In this document: positions 6,802-7,776 of the stretch, in pieces
Numbering within the stretch: the stretch's first letter is position 1
Layout of the letters: each line of letters opens with the position of its first letter
Source: CAYSND01 sp964642235
GTDB taxonomy: Bacteria > Bacteroidota > Bacteroidia > Bacteroidales > UBA932
Assembly (NCBI GenBank): GCA_964642235.1
Contig: CAZXOP010000090.1
Location: forward strand, 1-7,776
Reading direction: 5' to 3'
DNA: 7,776 bases
Program-made: the position numbers and the translations under genes
The notes under the pieces: model-generated
What the model was told of the DNA's origin: nothing
Seen by the model: the letters and a program-made list of their open reading frames with translations, nothing else
Databases searched by the model: none

Positions 6802-7776
6802 TTATTTTTCTATTTTTACTATAAATGCTCCCGGGAAGAGTTTTTTTATCTCCGGTAGGGCTTTAACTGCCTCTTCTCTTGTGGAATATACTCCTGTTGA
6901 ATATTTATAAAAATTATCAATTTTTCTATATTCGCATTTTACCCCCTTTAGTTCCGGATTATCGCTTTTTAGAATTTTTGTTACTGCTAAAACTTGAATT
7001 GTGAAATAGCTCTCTTGTTTAACTGGTTCCTGTTTAACTGTTTCCTTTTTAACTGTTTCCTGTTTTACTACTTCCTGTTTTACTACTTCTTGTTTTACTA
7101 CTTCTTGTTTTACTACTTCCTGTTTAACTACTTCCTGTTTGGTGGTTTGGGGTTGAGTGGGTCTGTTTTCATTACTCTTTAGAGGCTCTTTTTCGAATTG
7201 CCTTTTGTACTCTCCGAAAGCAGTGAAGATGGAACGGCATATCTTACTCCTGGAATCTTTATCTGCAAGGATTTTTGCCTCCTTCGTATTCGAAATAAAA
7301 CCTACCTCCACAAGCACTGCCGGCATCGTACATCTCCATAGTACTAAAATAGGCCCCTGTTTGATCCCTCTATTCTGTTGTATGGGACCCATTCTTGTCA
7401 TTTTATCTTGAACAAGACCTGCAAAAATAAGACTCTGTTCCAGATGGGAGTTTTGCAAAAGAGAAAATATAATAAACGACTCAGGATTATTTGGATCATA
7501 TCCTTCGTACTTAGAGGTATAGTCATCTTCAAGAATTACCACGCTATTCTCTTTCATACAGACTTCAAGATTAGAATTTGTCTTGTCAGGTCCCATAACA
7601 AGCGTCTCTGTACCATAAGCTAAGCTTGATTTGGTGGAGTTTACATGTAGAGAGATAAAGAGATCTGCATTATTTTTATTGGCTATATTAGATCTTTCGT
7701 GCAGAGGGATAAGTACATCTGTGGTACGTGTATAAACAACTTTTACATCCGGATAATTTTCAGTTATCATCCCCCC
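6802..7776 (-). CDS. N-acetylmuramoyl-L-alanine amidase (Amidase_3) with C-terminal SPOR domain; N-terminus cut by window
   Basis: The enzyme cleaves the amide bond between MurNAc and L-alanine in peptidoglycan, typically to separate daughter cells. The visible 324 residues are open to the window edge; residues below count from the Met at 7770. That Met is probably internal, because the zinc-binding DPGHGG start of the domain is missing and the frame stays open upstream through two Gly codons. Present are VVYTRTTD at 11-18, FISLHVNS with zinc ligand H42, and AVLVEVGFISN with catalytic E155. A Pro/Gln/Lys linker from about 195 carries eight KQEVV-like pentapeptides (211-250). A SPOR domain (about 255-322, YFTIQVLAV...FPGAFIVKIEK) follows; such domains bind denuded glycan at the septum. 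An export signal would lie beyond the window. The MCE gene follows after 6 bases. Confidence 0.93.
   Translation of the reverse strand, partial: GGMITENYPDVKVVYTRTTDVLIPLHERSNIANKNNADLFISLHVNSTKSSLAYGTETLVMGPDKTNSNLEVCMKENSVVILEDDYTSKYEGYDPNNPESFIIFSLLQNSHLEQSLIFAGLVQDKMTRMGPIQQNRGIKQGPILVLWRCTMPAVLVEVGFISNTKEAKILADKDSRSKICRSIFTAFGEYKRQFEKEPLKSNENRPTQPQTTKQEVVKQEVVKQEVVKQEVVKQEVVKQETVKKETVKQEPVKQESYFTIQVLAVTKILKSDNPELKGVKCEYRKIDNFYKYSTGVYSTREEAVKALPEIKKLFPGAFIVKIEK
7021..7140 (-). repeat. 15-bp tandem repeat (8 units) in the amidase linker
   Basis: Eight head-to-tail 15-base units (plus-strand form tactacttcctgttt and variants) encode KQEVV five times, then KQETV, KKETV and KQEPV; a partial ninth unit (KQES) runs into the SPOR domain. 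The two units at 7081-7110 are identical, and most of the others differ by one to three bases, which suggests recent duplication. Because 15 is a multiple of 3, unit gain or loss changes linker length without breaking the frame. Confidence 0.9.

Noticed and set aside
7021..7140. Possible CRISPR-like or minisatellite array
   Set aside because: Units are contiguous with no unique spacers and are in frame within the amidase coding sequence; it is a coding tandem repeat.
6994..7182. Plus-strand open frame with a repeated FLFYY pattern resembling a membrane protein
   Set aside because: The hydrophobic repeat is the antisense reading of the 15-bp KQEVV repeat in the amidase gene.
7768..7770. ATG at 7770 as true start of the amidase
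   Set aside because: The conserved N-terminal zinc-ligand segment of Amidase_3 would be missing, and the frame is open to the window edge.

Overview
The window reads as a piece of a Bacteroidota (probably Bacteroidales) chromosome holding ordinary housekeeping genes. The grounds are: AT-rich DNA; A/T-rich sequence instead of a GGAGG Shine-Dalgarno in front of the visible starts; TAnnTTTG-type -7 elements; a biotin ligase with no N-terminal helix-turn-helix; and the pairings amidase-SPOR plus MCE protein and rsfS plus ftsH beside birA, which are familiar from that phylum. Species cannot be named from the sequence. I see no mobile element, CRISPR array, tRNA or rRNA, and no clear sign of an undescribed system.

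Layout, left to right. 1-1399 (minus): ftsH (5' part only; its C-terminal half lies beyond base 1) preceded by rsfS, two bases apart. 1400-1447: a 48-bp divergent intergenic region with a perfect 9-bp inverted repeat that places TATATTTG on both strands. 1448-2206 (plus): birA, the only rightward gene. 2199-5750 (minus): dnaA, pepD, rpe; rpe and birA converge and overlap by 8 bp within a small hairpin. pepD and rpe are 1 base apart; pepD and dnaA are separated by 44 bases holding a small palindrome. 5751-5883: a 133-bp, very AT-rich intergenic region upstream of dnaA. 5884-7776 (minus): an MCE/MlaD-like membrane-anchored protein preceded by a cell-wall amidase with a C-terminal SPOR domain; the amidase N-terminus lies beyond base 7776.

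Functionally there are three leftward units. The amidase and MCE pair is envelope biology (septal peptidoglycan cleavage, and a periplasmic lipid-transport type protein). dnaA-pepD-rpe joins replication initiation with peptide and pentose-phosphate metabolism, a pairing that looks like shared transcription rather than shared pathway. rsfS-ftsH joins ribosome silencing with membrane proteolysis. The points most worth checking are the shared palindromic promoter between rsfS and birA (which also bears on the rsfS start codon), the 15-bp tandem repeat in the amidase linker, and the hairpin at the birA/rpe junction.
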